DNA of 64,000 nt, taken from the NCBI GenBank assembly GCA_964482225.1, contig CAYZWT010000007.1:62001-126000 (forward strand), in the 5' to 3' direction. Position numbers and translations under genes: made by a program. The notes below the pieces were generated by a model that ran no database searches, had not been told where the DNA came from, and saw only the letters and a list, made by a program, of their open reading frames with translations. This DNA comes from UBA1429 sp964482225. Lineage in GTDB: Bacteria; Chloroflexota; Anaerolineae; UBA1429. Position 1 is the stretch's first letter, and each line of letters begins with the position of its first letter. Shown one piece after another: positions 49,330 through 58,291 of this stretch.

Positions 49330-50433
49330 TTATGTCAGGCTGTGATAGAGCTCCGAGGTCTCTTGGGCGGCCTTGTCCCACGAGAAATAGGCGGCGCGCT
49401 TGAGCCCCTTTTCAATCAGGCTTTGGCGCAGCTCGCTATCGGTCAGGACGCGCCACATGGCCACGGCGATCTCGTCGGCTTTGTAGGGATCAATCTTGAT
49501 GCCGGCATCGCCCACCACCTCGGGCAGCGAGGAGGTGTTGGCCACGATGACCGGCGTGCCGCAGGCCATAGCCTCCAGGGGCGTCAGGCCAAAGCCCTCA
49601 TAGATCGAGGGGGCCACCAGCGCCTTGGCCACGTTATAGAGCCACAGCAGTTCCTCCGAGCTGACGCGCCCGGCGAATATGGTGTGCTCCTCCAGGTCCA
49701 GCTCGGTCACCAGGTCAAAGACCTCTTCAAAGAGCCAGCCCTTTTGCCCGGCCAGCACAAGCTGCACATCCAGCCGATAGTCGTCCAGGAACTGGCGAAA
49801 GGCGCGCAGCAAGGTGGGCACGTTCTTGCGCGGCTCGATGGTGCTCACAAAGAGCATGAAATCGGTGCGCACGCCAAAGCGCCGCTGCACCTGGCGCTCC
49901 AGATCGGGGTCATTGAGCTGGCGGAAGGTGGGGCTGGCCGCCTCATAGATCACCCGCACCTTGGTCTCGGGCACGCCCAACAGCCGGATGATATCCGCCT
50001 TGGTCGCCTTGGAGACGGCGATGATGGCGTCGCTACGTCGCACCGCCTGGTCTATCTGGCCATAGTAGCGCGCCGAGTCCTTGGTCAAAAAGTGCGGGAA
50101 CAGCAAAAAGTTCAGATCGTGAATGGTGATCACCGACCGGCACTTGGCCCGAAAGGGCGGGATGAAATCAGGACTGTGCAGCACATCCAGCTTGAGAGGC
50201 GACAGCTCAAAGGGAAAGATCAGTTGCTCCAGGCGGTGGTGGGCCGGGGTGATCACCTTGCGGTGGGTGAACCGGTCGTGCTTGATGATGGGCTGCCGCG
50301 CGCGCACGCTCTGCAAGAGCGTGTACTCGTCATCCGACTCGATGCGGGCCAGCCCCTTGACCAACTGTAACGTATACCGACTAATGCCCGCCTGCCGATA
50401 GTGCAACAGACGAGCATCAATACCGATATGCAT
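49330..50433 (-). CDS. Glycosyltransferase family 1/4 (mannosyltransferase-like)
   Basis: A 367-residue GT-B glycosyltransferase. The N-terminal MHIGIDARLLHYRQAGISRYTLQLVKGL and the C-terminal FVSTIEPRKNVPTLLRAF and PSIYEGFGLTPLEAMACGTPVIVANTSSLPEVVGDAGI match GT4 enzymes that use GDP-mannose or similar donors. The EGFGLTPLE glutamates contact the donor sugar. ATG 50433 follows AGGGAGTGG and removes a 38-codon extension with no family likeness. It precedes the other GT gene by 17 bases, so the two are likely one operon for surface glycan assembly. Confidence 0.92.
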   Translation of the reverse strand: MHIGIDARLLHYRQAGISRYTLQLVKGLARIESDDEYTLLQSVRARQPIIKHDRFTHRKVITPAHHRLEQLIFPFELSPLKLDVLHSPDFIPPFRAKCRSVITIHDLNFLLFPHFLTKDSARYYGQIDQAVRRSDAIIAVSKATKADIIRLLGVPETKVRVIYEAASPTFRQLNDPDLERQVQRRFGVRTDFMLFVSTIEPRKNVPTLLRAFRQFLDDYRLDVQLVLAGQKGWLFEEVFDLVTELDLEEHTIFAGRVSSEELLWLYNVAKALVAPSIYEGFGLTPLEAMACGTPVIVANTSSLPEVVGDAGIKIDPYKADEIAVAMWRVLTDSELRQSLIEKGLKRAAYFSWDKAAQETSELYHSLT

Positions 50434-50610
50434 CGCCCCACTCCCTTCCCATCGCCCGTCGCCTGCGATGGGCCAGCCAAACAAATAATAGACCCCCTTG
50501 CCGATCGCCATGTTGCGATAGGAAATGGGGGCCTCTGTGCTTCCCAACCCGTCGGAATGATACCATGCTTGTCATGTTACGTCAAAGACCTGGGGCCTCA
50601 AGGAGCAGCG

Positions 50611-51129
50611 CTAGCCAAACGACTCCCAGTGCACGTTGGCCTCGTCGTATTGGGTGCGGGGCGGCTTGGTCTCTGCCGGGCGCCCCACCCAGATCACGGC
50701 CAGGGGCTGCACCTGCTTGGGCAGGCCCAGCAGCCGCGCCACCAGGCCCATCACGGGTCGCAGGGGATAGACGCCGATCCACACCGTGCCGAGCCCCAGC
50801 CCGGCGGCGGCCAGCAGGATATTCTGGGTGGCCGCGCTGCAATCCACCACCCAAAAGTCCTTGGCGATGCTGGGGGCCGCCCGCTTGAGATTACCGCAGA
50901 CGACGATGGCCGCCGGCGCGTTGTACTTGCCCAATACCAGGCGCCGCCGCAGCGCCGCCAGCCGTTCCGGCTCGGTGACCACCACAAACTCCCAGGGCTT
51001 GCGGTTCATGGCCGAGGGCGCCGCCATGGCGGCCTGCAACAGCGTGGTCAACTCTTCCCGCGTGACGGGCTCATCGGTGTATTTGCGGATGCTGCGCCGC
51101 CGCATGATCTGTTCGAGAATCTCGGCCAT
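50611..51129 (-). CDS. Nitroreductase family protein
   Basis: A 172-residue FMN enzyme, close paralogue of 40942-41502. Conserved parts are MRRRSIRKY near residues 9-17, AAPSAMNRKPWEFVVV near 37-52, DCSAATQNILLAAAGLGLGTVWIGVYP and the terminal PAETKPPRTQYDEANVHWE. The flavin site looks complete. The ATG 51129 follows AAAGG, a weak ribosome site. It is divergent from the rhamnose gene, and its own promoter was not clear. Confidence 0.9.
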   Translation of the reverse strand: MAEILEQIMRRRSIRKYTDEPVTREELTTLLQAAMAAPSAMNRKPWEFVVVTEPERLAALRRRLVLGKYNAPAAIVVCGNLKRAAPSIAKDFWVVDCSAATQNILLAAAGLGLGTVWIGVYPLRPVMGLVARLLGLPKQVQPLAVIWVGRPAETKPPRTQYDEANVHWESFG

Positions 51130-51146
51130 GCTTCTGCCTTTCGCGG

Positions 51147-51175
51147 TTGGTTCGGCTCGCCCACGATGATATAAT
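51147..51175 (+). promoter_or_regulatory. Promoter of the rhamnose-glycosyltransferase operon
   Basis: TTGGTT (51147-51152) and perfect TATAAT (51170-51175) with a 17-base spacer. The message would carry the dTDP-rhamnose reductase and two GT2 genes. Confidence 0.7.
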
Positions 51176-51287
51176 AGGGTGCGCCGTTGGGCAAGCCCTG
51201 GCGCATGGCACCATCCAAATCGGCGCCGCAAGAGCCCCCATGGCGCGCGCCCGACGACGAGAGCACTGTCAGAGGAGGCCCAGCAAC

Positions 51288-52136
51288 ATGCGGATCGCCA
51301 TCACCGGCAGCAACGGCCAGCTTGGCCTGGCCCTGCGCAAGACCCTGGCCGGACACGCCTTGATGAACATTGACCTACCGGAGCACGACATCACCGACCT
51401 GGGCGGCATCGTCGCGGCGGTGCGCCTGTTCGGGCCCGAGGTCATCATCCACACGGCGGCCATTACAGATGTGGATGGCTGCGAGCGCAACCCCGAGCTG
51501 GCCTATCGCGTCAATGTGTTGGGCACCCGCAACATGGCCGTGGCGGCCCAGCAGTGTGGCGCGCCGATGGTCTGTATCAGCACCGATTATGTGTTCGATG
51601 GCGCGCGGCAGGAGCCCTATTGGGAGTGGGACGCCGCCAACCCCCAGAGCGTGTATGCCCGTACAAAGTGGCTGGGCGAGGAGCAGACCCGCCAGATCCT
51701 GCAAGAGTTCTATATCGTCAGGGTGGCCTGGCTGTACGGCGCGGGGCCACGCAATTTCGTGCGTGGCACGGTCCTGCGGCTGGCCCAGGAGCGCGACGCG
51801 ATCACGATGGTCACCGACGAGCTGGGCTCGCCCACCTTTGCCCAGGATGTGGCCGAGGCGCTGGTTCGCCTGATCGCCCTGCCCGCCTATGGCGTGTATC
51901 AGTTGCCCAACGCGGGCATCTGCTCGCGCTATGATTGGGCCGCCGAGATCCTGCGGCTGGCGGGCCTGGCCGAGAGGGTCAATCTGATCCCCTCCGAGAA
52001 CTATCAGCGGGCCGCTGTAGTGCCCAAGCGCGTCGAGATGCGCAATTTCGCCGCCGCCGAGCTGGGCATCACCATGCGGCCCTGGCGCGACGCGCTGCGC
52101 GACTATATGGCGCAAGAGGGGCTGTTGCATGGCTGA
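51288..52136 (+). CDS. rfbD: dTDP-4-dehydrorhamnose reductase
   Basis: A 282-residue NAD(P)H-dependent short-chain dehydrogenase that makes dTDP-L-rhamnose, the last step of rhamnose donor synthesis. Motifs are GSNGQLGLAL at 7-16, TAAITDVDGCERNPELAYRVN near 62-82, the STDYVFDG strand and the catalytic YARTKWLGE (Tyr and Lys of the YxxxK motif). The segment VTDELGSPTFAQDVAEAL is typical. ATG 51288 follows AGAGGAGG. The other rml genes (A, B, C) are not in the window. It overlaps the next gene by 8 bases, which suggests that its product feeds that transferase. Confidence 0.93.
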   Translation: MRIAITGSNGQLGLALRKTLAGHALMNIDLPEHDITDLGGIVAAVRLFGPEVIIHTAAITDVDGCERNPELAYRVNVLGTRNMAVAAQQCGAPMVCISTDYVFDGARQEPYWEWDAANPQSVYARTKWLGEEQTRQILQEFYIVRVAWLYGAGPRNFVRGTVLRLAQERDAITMVTDELGSPTFAQDVAEALVRLIALPAYGVYQLPNAGICSRYDWAAEILRLAGLAERVNLIPSENYQRAAVVPKRVEMRNFAAAELGITMRPWRDALRDYMAQEGLLHG

Positions 52137-53079
52137 GCCCGTCGCGCCCCGCGCCTCGGTGATCATCCCCAACTGGAACGGGCTGCGCTACCTGCGCCCC
52201 TGCCTGGATGCGCTGGCGCGCCAGTCCTATCGCCAGGCCGAGGTGATCGTGGTGGACAATGCCTCGCAGGATGACTCGGTGCCCGTGATGGAGCGCGAGT
52301 ACCCCTGGGTGCGGGTGGTGTCGCTGGCGTCGAACCGGGGCTATGCCGGGGGCTGCAACGCGGGCATGGCCGCCGCACGAGGCGAGATCCTGGTGCTGCT
52401 GAACAACGACACCGAGGCCGAGCCCGGCTGGTTGGCGGCCCTGGTGGCGGCGCTGGATGCCCACCCCGAGGCGGGGCTGGCCGCCTCGCGCATCATGCTC
52501 TGGGACCGGCGCGATACGCTGCACTCGGCTGGCGATCTCTACCGCGCCGACGGCACCGCCGACTCACGGGGCGTCTGGCAACCCTACGGCCCGCCCTATG
52601 ACCAGCCCGCCTATGTGTTTGGGGCTTGCGGCGGCGCCATGGCCGTGCGCCGCCAGGTCATCGAAGAGGTTGGCCCCTTTGAAGAGTCTTTTTTCATGTA
52701 CTGCGAGGACATTGACCTGAACTGGCGGGCCCAGCGCGCCGGCTGGCGCTGCATCTACACCCCGGAGGCCGTGGTCTATCACCACTTGAGCGCCACGGGC
52801 GGCGGCCCGCTGGCCAGCTACTATGTAGGGCGCAACAGCCTGTGGGTGCTGGCACGCCACTATCCCGCCAGCCTGTTCCGCCGCCACCGGCGCGCCATGG
52901 CAGCGGCCCAGGCGCGCATCGCCTGGGAGGCCCTCAAGAGCTGGCGGGGCGCAGCGGCCCGCGCCCGGCTGCGGGGCCAACTCGCCGGGTTGTTCTCCCT
53001 CTTGCGCTGGCGGCGGCTGCGCAAGCAGGCGGGCGAGCAGCGCGTGAGCGACGAATATCTGGCATCCATCCTGAGTTAG
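52129..53079 (+). CDS. Glycosyltransferase family 2 (rhamnosyltransferase-like)
   Basis: A 316-residue GT-A glycosyltransferase similar to WbbL-type rhamnosyltransferases. Motifs are SVIIPNWNGLRYLRPCLDAL near 10-29, VDNASQDDS, LLNNDTEAEPGWL with the metal-binding DxD-like residues, and GACGGAMAVRR followed by FFMYCEDIDLNWRAQRAGW. It probably moves rhamnose from dTDP-L-rhamnose, made by the overlapping upstream gene, onto a lipid-linked glycan. The C-terminal 60 residues are Arg-rich and amphipathic and may contact the membrane. Confidence 0.9.
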   Translation: MAEPVAPRASVIIPNWNGLRYLRPCLDALARQSYRQAEVIVVDNASQDDSVPVMEREYPWVRVVSLASNRGYAGGCNAGMAAARGEILVLLNNDTEAEPGWLAALVAALDAHPEAGLAASRIMLWDRRDTLHSAGDLYRADGTADSRGVWQPYGPPYDQPAYVFGACGGAMAVRRQVIEEVGPFEESFFMYCEDIDLNWRAQRAGWRCIYTPEAVVYHHLSATGGGPLASYYVGRNSLWVLARHYPASLFRRHRRAMAAAQARIAWEALKSWRGAAARARLRGQLAGLFSLLRWRRLRKQAGEQRVSDEYLASILS

Positions 53080-53087
53080 GAGGCGCT

Positions 53088-53849
53088 GTGGCAGCCCCGT
53101 ACCTGACCGTCCTGATCCCCTGCTATAATGAGCGCGAGAACCTGCTGCGCGGCGTGCTGGACGAGGTGCATACCTACCTCGCGTCCCAAGCCTACAGCTA
53201 TGAGGTGCTGATCTCGGACGACGGCAGCGGCGACGACAGCCGCGAGATCGTGCGCCAACAGATCGCGGGAAAACCGGGCTTTCGCCTGCAAGAGAACCCC
53301 CACGGCGGCAAGCCCTCGGCCCTCTGGCTGGGGCTCCAGGCCGCCCAGGGCGAGATCACCCTGTTCACCGACATGGACCAGTCCACCCCCATCCACGAGC
53401 TGGCCAAGCTGCTGCCCCATTTCGAGCGCGGATACGATGTGGCCATCGGCTCGCGGGGGATCGAGCGCCAGGATTTCCCCTGGTACCGGCGGCTGGGCTC
53501 CAGCGTGTTCCGCCTGATCCGCCAGGCGCTGCTCCTGCCGCGCATCTCGGATACCCAGTGCGGGTTCAAGGCGGTGCGCACGGCCGTGGCGCGCCAGGTA
53601 TTCCCCCTGCTGGAGCCGATCCGCAGCCCGGTGCAGGTCTCCGGCTGGCGGGTGACCGCCTTTGACGTGGAGTTGCTGTACCTGCTGGAGCGGAGCGGCC
53701 ACCGCATCGCCGAGGAGACGGTGGCCTGGGCCAACCGGGATGTGGCCACGGGAAAGGGCAAGAGCTACCTGCGCGAGTCGCAAGAGATGCTGGCCCAGGT
53801 GATGCGGGTGCGGCTCAATGCCTGGCGCGGCCTGTACGACAAGCTCTAG
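53088..53849 (+). CDS. Glycosyltransferase family 2 (polyprenyl-phosphate sugar transferase-like)
   Basis: A 253-residue GT-A glycosyltransferase. Motifs are LTVLIPCYNERENL at 6-19, VLISDDGSGDDS, LFTDMDQSTPI (donor metal site), AIGSRG and DTQCGFKAVRTAVAR, a pattern found in dolichol/undecaprenyl-phosphate mannosyl- or glucosyltransferases. It lacks the C-terminal membrane helices of some members. The start is GTG 53088, with TAGGAGG 5 bases before it; an in-frame upstream ATG would run through the previous gene. It is the third gene of the operon and its stop overlaps the convergent gene at CTAG (53846-53849). Confidence 0.9.
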   Translation: MAAPYLTVLIPCYNERENLLRGVLDEVHTYLASQAYSYEVLISDDGSGDDSREIVRQQIAGKPGFRLQENPHGGKPSALWLGLQAAQGEITLFTDMDQSTPIHELAKLLPHFERGYDVAIGSRGIERQDFPWYRRLGSSVFRLIRQALLLPRISDTQCGFKAVRTAVARQVFPLLEPIRSPVQVSGWRVTAFDVELLYLLERSGHRIAEETVAWANRDVATGKGKSYLRESQEMLAQVMRVRLNAWRGLYDKL

Positions 53850-55195
53850 CGCTGCGCGTCCTCTGCGGCCTTTAGCGCCAGGGCCGTGATCTCGCGCACC
53901 AGGGCGTCCTTGCCGTCCATGTAGGCCTGCCGGTCGTTGCCATGCTGCAAACAGAGTTCCCATTTGAGGGAGCTGAGCCGTTCGCGCCAGGCGGGGTGGG
54001 CGCGCAAAAAGTCGCGAAAGGCCACCTGCTTGCGCAGCTCGTAGGCGCCCTCTTGGCACACGTACATGTGCTGGGCGGGCAGGGCCAGCAACGCCCGGGC
54101 ATCCAGCAACTCGAACGCCTCGCGCCCGGCGATCCCCAGGTCGCCCCGGTGCCGGTAGCCCAGGGCCGCCAACCTCTCGCGCACCTGCTCGAATGTCTCC
54201 GGCGGAATGACGATGATGAGATCAATGATCGGCTTGGCGGTCATGCCGGGGATCGAGGTGCTGCCGGTGTGCTCGATGCGGCACCCCAGCCCTGCGAGAC
54301 CGGGCTCCAGATAGGCGCGGATCTCCTCGAACCAACGGGGCCAGGCCGGATCGTAGCGCTGCACCAGGGTCACCCAGGGCTCCGTCCCCTCGGCCAGGTC
54401 GCCCTGCTCCGCCAACGCGATGGCATAGCGCACGAACGCCAGGGTGATCTGCACCTCTTGCGGGTCCGCTGGCTGCCACACCTTGCGCCAGGGGTCGGGG
54501 CGCTCGTCCCAGGCGCGCCGGATCAGCCCGCTCCAACGAGGGTGCAGATTGCTGTTGCCCCAGCGGGCACCCGCCGGTTTGGAGTGGATGCGGCCCGTGG
54601 CCAGGGTGTGCAGCATGCGGCAGTAGCTCAGCACCACAAAGGGCTGGTACCAGCGGTTGGCGATCACCTGGGGCGTATCCAAAAAGGTGGCCGCCCAGTC
54701 GCGCATGGTATCCAGCACTTCCTGACGCAGGGCCTCGACGGGCACCGGCTCGACCAGTTCCGTCGCGGGCGGGCCGATGAGGGCGACGCCCTGCTCTCGC
54801 ACCTGCCAGCGCACCACCAGGGTGTTGCAGTGGTCGGAAAAGATCAGCTCCTGGCTGCCGTTGTCCAGGTACCACAGGGGCTCATGGGCCGGGTCCATGC
54901 GGCGCAACATCGCCAGGGGCATGTACGAGCCCTCCAGGTGTTGCGCCCAGGGACAATCCAGGGCATAGAGGGCGCGGTGCATCGCCTGGAGGGCCGCTAC
55001 CTCGACCTCAGACAAGGGCTGCGTGACGATGGCGAGCCAGTCCACATCGCTGTAGGCGTCCCAATCCCCGGCGGCAAACGAGCCCTGGAGATAGAGGCCC
55101 ACCAGGTTGTCGCCCAGGATGGCGCGCGTCTTCTGGGCCAGGGCGTGCAGCACGCGGTTCAGTTCCGCATCAGGGGTGGGTGTACGAGTTTGCAT
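53846..55195 (-). CDS. Fusion of an aminoglycoside-nucleotidyltransferase-like domain and a GrpB domain
   Basis: A 449-residue protein with two nucleotidyltransferase-fold domains. Residues 1-275 look like AadA/DUF4111: the site LQGSFAAGDWDAYSDVDWLAIV has the Gly-Ser and the Asp50/Asp52 pair of the NTase fold, then an all-helical part (about 150-275). Residues 276-449 form a GrpB/UPF0157 domain with IEHTGSTSIPGMTAKPIIDLIIVI near 308-331 and the terminal FLRAHPAWRERLSSLKWEL segment. Each is normally a separate protein. The substrate is unknown; a streptomycin-like target is only one option. It is convergent with the GT2 gene and divergent from a toxin-antitoxin pair. Confidence 0.87.
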   Translation of the reverse strand: MQTRTPTPDAELNRVLHALAQKTRAILGDNLVGLYLQGSFAAGDWDAYSDVDWLAIVTQPLSEVEVAALQAMHRALYALDCPWAQHLEGSYMPLAMLRRMDPAHEPLWYLDNGSQELIFSDHCNTLVVRWQVREQGVALIGPPATELVEPVPVEALRQEVLDTMRDWAATFLDTPQVIANRWYQPFVVLSYCRMLHTLATGRIHSKPAGARWGNSNLHPRWSGLIRRAWDERPDPWRKVWQPADPQEVQITLAFVRYAIALAEQGDLAEGTEPWVTLVQRYDPAWPRWFEEIRAYLEPGLAGLGCRIEHTGSTSIPGMTAKPIIDLIIVIPPETFEQVRERLAALGYRHRGDLGIAGREAFELLDARALLALPAQHMYVCQEGAYELRKQVAFRDFLRAHPAWRERLSSLKWELCLQHGNDRQAYMDGKDALVREITALALKAAEDAQR

Positions 55196-55286
55196 GGGCG
55201 CTATTGTACAGCCTTTGGGCCGGGCGGCCCAAACGAGCGTGACGGGACAGCCGTGCCGGAGCGGCGGAGATGCGTTCGCAAGAGCA

Positions 55287-55315
55287 TTGGCCTTTGGCGC
55301 TTTGGGGCGTATAAT
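55287..55315 (+). promoter_or_regulatory. Promoter of the DUF433/DUF5615 pair
   Basis: TTGGCC (55287-55292) and TATAAT (55310-55315) with 17 bases between, about 35 bases ahead of the first start codon. Confidence 0.6.
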
Positions 55316-55357
55316 AAGCAAGACAATGAGGCTGGCGCACCGGATTCCGGAGGAATC

Positions 55358-55594
55358 ATGCATCCTTTTGATCGCGTGACCTTTGATCCCGGCACTATGG
55401 GAGGACGCGCCTGCATTCGTGGGATGCGAGTGCCTGTCTCTCTCGTGGTGAATCTGCTCGCCAATGGCATGACCCCGCAAGAGGTCGTGGCCGAGTACCC
55501 CTACTTGGAGCTAGAGGACATCCGCCAAGCGCTGGCCTATGCCGCTTGGTTGGCTGACGAGTCAGTCTATGCGCTAGAGCTCGGCGCGCAATGA
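55358..55594 (+). CDS. DUF433 domain antitoxin
   Basis: A 78-residue protein of the DUF433 family with the pattern FDPGTMGGRACIRGMRVPVSLVVNLLANGMTPQEVVAEYPYLELEDIRQALAYA. This is a winged-helix-like DNA-binding fold that pairs with DUF5615 toxins. ATG 55358 follows CGGAGGAA. A longer in-frame stretch runs upstream over the antisense of the fusion gene and was not used. The start of the next gene overlaps by 4 bases, which is the classic antitoxin-toxin order. Both roles are inferred from the family and order. Confidence 0.9.
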   Translation: MHPFDRVTFDPGTMGGRACIRGMRVPVSLVVNLLANGMTPQEVVAEYPYLELEDIRQALAYAAWLADESVYALELGAQ

Positions 55595-55953
55595 GATTCC
55601 TGGCCGATATGGGGATCTCGCCCCACACGGTGCGATTCTTGCGCCAGAGCGGCCATGATGCTGTGCACCTTCATGACTTGGCGTTTGATAGGCTGGATGA
55701 TGCGTCTGTACTAGCTTGGGCACGCCAGCAGGCTCGAACCCTCTTGACTCATGATCTCGATTTTGGGGAACTGATGGCCGTAAGCGCGAGCGCTCTACCC
55801 AGTGTAGTAACCCTGCGCCTTCAGGATATGCGCCCGGACAACGTGAATCGTCATCTGGAAGCAATCCTCGCCCACCATGCGGGCGAGTTGGAGATGGGTG
55901 TGATGATGACGGTAACGGAAAGACATGTCCGGATTCGCCGCCTTCCGATTTAG
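55591..55953 (+). CDS. DUF5615 PIN-like toxin (Mut7-C/VapC fold)
   Basis: A 120-residue protein of the DUF5615 family. It shows a PIN-like layout with Asp6 in MRFLADMGISP, HDAVHLHDLAF, ASVLAWARQQARTLLTHDLDFGE (second acidic pair) and LPSVVTLRLQDMRPDN. It is expected to be an RNase neutralised by the upstream DUF433 protein. The ATG overlaps the antitoxin stop (ATGA, 55591-55594). The window has two such pairs, this one and 6988-7661. Confidence 0.9.
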   Translation: MRFLADMGISPHTVRFLRQSGHDAVHLHDLAFDRLDDASVLAWARQQARTLLTHDLDFGELMAVSASALPSVVTLRLQDMRPDNVNRHLEAILAHHAGELEMGVMMTVTERHVRIRRLPI

Positions 55954-56029
55954 CGGGCACTAGCAAACAGACACCAATGGACGATTCTGGATAGCTGTGT
56001 TGAGCAGCGCCTGCGAGTTCGCATTTCGA

Positions 56030-56058
56030 TTGCCATTCCCCTGCCCTGATGCTATACT
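56030..56058 (+). promoter_or_regulatory. Promoter of the Ser/Thr kinase gene
   Basis: TTGCCA (56030-56035) and TATACT (56053-56058) with a 17-base spacer and TGC before the -10 box. Confidence 0.65.
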
Positions 56059-56103
56059 GGCCTCGCGTTGTGATGCTGGCACGCTCGTCGGGAGAGAGAC
56101 CAG

Positions 56104-58011
56104 GTGCTGAGCCCGGGTGATCTGCTGGTTGGCAAATACAAGATCGAGTCGGTCATCGGCCAGGGCGGCTTTGGCCAGGTCTACCTGGCCTATGACGAGG
56201 CCATGGATCGCCATGTGGCCATCAAGGAGCTATCGGGCCGCACCGCCGATACCTCTCCGGACCAGTGGCGCGAGTATCAGCAACGCTTTGCCAAAGAGGC
56301 CCAGGTCATCAGCCACCTCTCGCACCCCAACGTGGTCACGACCTATGCCCTGGAAAGCGACGCCGCAGGGAGCCTCTATCTGGTCACGGAGTATGTCGAG
56401 GGCGGCAGCCTCCGAGAGATCCTCAAGGATGGGCCGCTGGATATCGGGCGCGCCGTCAGCATCGCCCTGGACATCGCACAAGCCATCGAGGCCATCTACC
56501 GCTATGATATCGTGCACCGCGATATCAAGCCCAGCAACATCCTGATCGGCAGCGATGGACATGCCAAGCTGACCGATTTCGGCGTGGCCCAGGTGGGGCG
56601 CGAGACCTTGCGCACCCAGGAGACCACAGAACACCCCGGCACCCCGGCCTACAAGTCGCCGGAGCAGGCCACCTCCAGGGGCTATCTCGACCAGCGCTCC
56701 GATCTGTATGCGTTGGGCCTCGTGCTGTACGAAATGCTGACCGGCGCGCTCTATGTGCGCAACCGGGTGCCGCCGCACCATCTGAATCCCCAGACGCCAT
56801 TGGCCCTGAGCCGCGTTGTGCTCAAGGCGCTGGAGGAGGAGCTCGCCCGACGTTACCAGACGGCCGCGGCCTTGTGCCAGGACCTGGAGCACGTGCGCGA
56901 CCAGAGCACCCTGGGGCAAATGGGCATCCTGCTGCAAGGCATATCCTCCCGCCGGCTGCTGGCCGTTGGCGGCGCGCTCTGCGCCTTGGTTATCATAGTC
57001 GGCCTCTATCGCATCGGCAGCGCCTTGCAGGGCCTGTCGTTGCCCGCCAGCGCCCCCCTCACGCCGGTGGCGGCCTCTGTTCCCGAAACGGACCTGGCGC
57101 TGCTGCCCGCCTCTGAAGGGGTACGCTCGGCGTTGCTGCTGGCCTCGGCAGGGAACGGGTCGCCACTCGCGGCGCAAGCAGAGGGCGCATCTCTAGTGTC
57201 CGAGGCGCTCGCGCTAGAGGTAGAGGGCCCACATCGGGCGGAGGGCGATCTGCCTACCTCGATCTCGATCGGCGAGCGGCAGACCTGGGTGTTTGACCGC
57301 GAGGGCGCGGCGCATAGCGTGGTCTTTCGCGTCAAGGCGGGCAACGCCTATCTGGTCTCTACCTCAAACCTGGCCATCGGGGTGGATACCCGCCTGGAGG
57401 TGGTGGCCGATGAACGGGTGCTGGTCAATGACGATATCGCGCCGGGCACCCTGGCTTCTCAGGTGAGTTTCACTGCGCTAGAGGACGGCACGGCGCAGGC
57501 AACGGTCTACAACCAGGACCAATACGGCTCTGGGCGCACGTATGACCTCAGCGTGATCATGCTCGAAGCGACGCCGACATCAACCCCGGCTGCCGCGCCC
57601 GAGCCGACCGTTCTGCCAACGCAGACCACCGCCTTTGGACAACCGACTCTCAGCACTGGATCGCCCACCCCGCGCCCCACTTTTACGCTGCGCCCCACGT
57701 GGACGCCGGCACTGCAAACGACGGGCACGCCGACGGTGAGTACAACGCGCACGCCGACCATCACACCATCGCCTACCTGGACGCGCCGCCCCACGTGGAC
57801 CCTGGTGCCCACCTGGACGCGCACGCCCACGCTCACCACCACGCCGACGATCACGCTGACCCCGACCGCCACGGGTACACCGACGCAGACGCTGACGCCC
57901 AGTGCGACCGAGACGGTGGCGCCGACGAGTACGCCGACGCCGACCGTGACGCCCGTGGGTCCGACGCCGCTGCCCACGGCGAACCCGAGCTTGCCTCCGC
58001 CCACAGAGTAG
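56104..58011 (+). CDS. Transmembrane serine/threonine protein kinase with extracellular T/P-rich region
   Basis: A 635-residue Hanks-type kinase. The cytosolic kinase domain is at 11-265: glycine loop GQGGFGQV at 19-26, Lys41, catalytic loop VHRDIKPSN at 137-145, DFG at 158-160, and GTPAYKSPEQ near 179. A single transmembrane helix at about 284-305 leads outside. The outer part has a beta-sandwich like the PPC domain (about 378-487), then about 140 residues made of Thr/Pro repeats with Arg-Pro-Thr-Trp-Thr words. The start is GTG 56104 after GGGAGAGAG. It may sense surface conditions. It lies alone and no matching phosphatase is nearby. Confidence 0.92.
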   Translation: MLSPGDLLVGKYKIESVIGQGGFGQVYLAYDEAMDRHVAIKELSGRTADTSPDQWREYQQRFAKEAQVISHLSHPNVVTTYALESDAAGSLYLVTEYVEGGSLREILKDGPLDIGRAVSIALDIAQAIEAIYRYDIVHRDIKPSNILIGSDGHAKLTDFGVAQVGRETLRTQETTEHPGTPAYKSPEQATSRGYLDQRSDLYALGLVLYEMLTGALYVRNRVPPHHLNPQTPLALSRVVLKALEEELARRYQTAAALCQDLEHVRDQSTLGQMGILLQGISSRRLLAVGGALCALVIIVGLYRIGSALQGLSLPASAPLTPVAASVPETDLALLPASEGVRSALLLASAGNGSPLAAQAEGASLVSEALALEVEGPHRAEGDLPTSISIGERQTWVFDREGAAHSVVFRVKAGNAYLVSTSNLAIGVDTRLEVVADERVLVNDDIAPGTLASQVSFTALEDGTAQATVYNQDQYGSGRTYDLSVIMLEATPTSTPAAAPEPTVLPTQTTAFGQPTLSTGSPTPRPTFTLRPTWTPALQTTGTPTVSTTRTPTITPSPTWTRRPTWTLVPTWTRTPTLTTTPTITLTPTATGTPTQTLTPSATETVAPTSTPTPTVTPVGPTPLPTANPSLPPPTE

Positions 58012-58291
58012 GGCCGTACGAGCGGGTTGGTGAGGGAAGGTGGTGGGGCCTGTTAGCGCGCTGCGCGCCTGGATACCCCCTAACCTATCTTGCAGAGGGA
58101 AAAACGCGTCTCTGATCGAGCATCTCGATCGGAGGAGGCAGGGGCAAGCGTCCAGAGGGCGTACGCCGGACGGGCACAAAGCGTTGCGGGGTGGGTGAAG
58201 CGAGGGGTCGAAAAAGCTGCCGGCTCTGCGGACCGGTCCCAGTCAATGCAGAACGGGATGCGCTCAAGGGCGAGCGTTCGCGTAACGCTCG
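58012..58291. other. 280-base gap after the kinase and after xseB, with two hairpins
   Basis: A 9-base perfect hairpin GCGAGCGTT/AACGCTCGC with 5-base loop (58270-58292) touches the xseB stop codon and may end that message. A GATCGAG/CTCGATC hairpin (58114-58130) is followed at 10 bases by five Ts on the minus strand (58100-58104). The 140 bases between could be a leftover leader or small RNA, but I cannot recognise one. Confidence 0.45.

Noticed and set aside
55200..55357. N-terminal extension of the DUF433 protein
   Set aside because: The open frame continues upstream only as antisense of the fusion gene; the ATG at 55358 has a ribosome site and gives the normal family length.
57560..58000. 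Minisatellite region in the kinase gene as a separate element
   Set aside because: The repeats are Thr/Pro codons of the extracellular stalk and remain in frame to the stop, so they belong to the kinase.
58100..58290. SRP RNA, 6S RNA or other small RNA after xseB
   Set aside because: No conserved core (such as the SRP GGAAGGAAGC-like segment) is present; only two hairpins could be supported.
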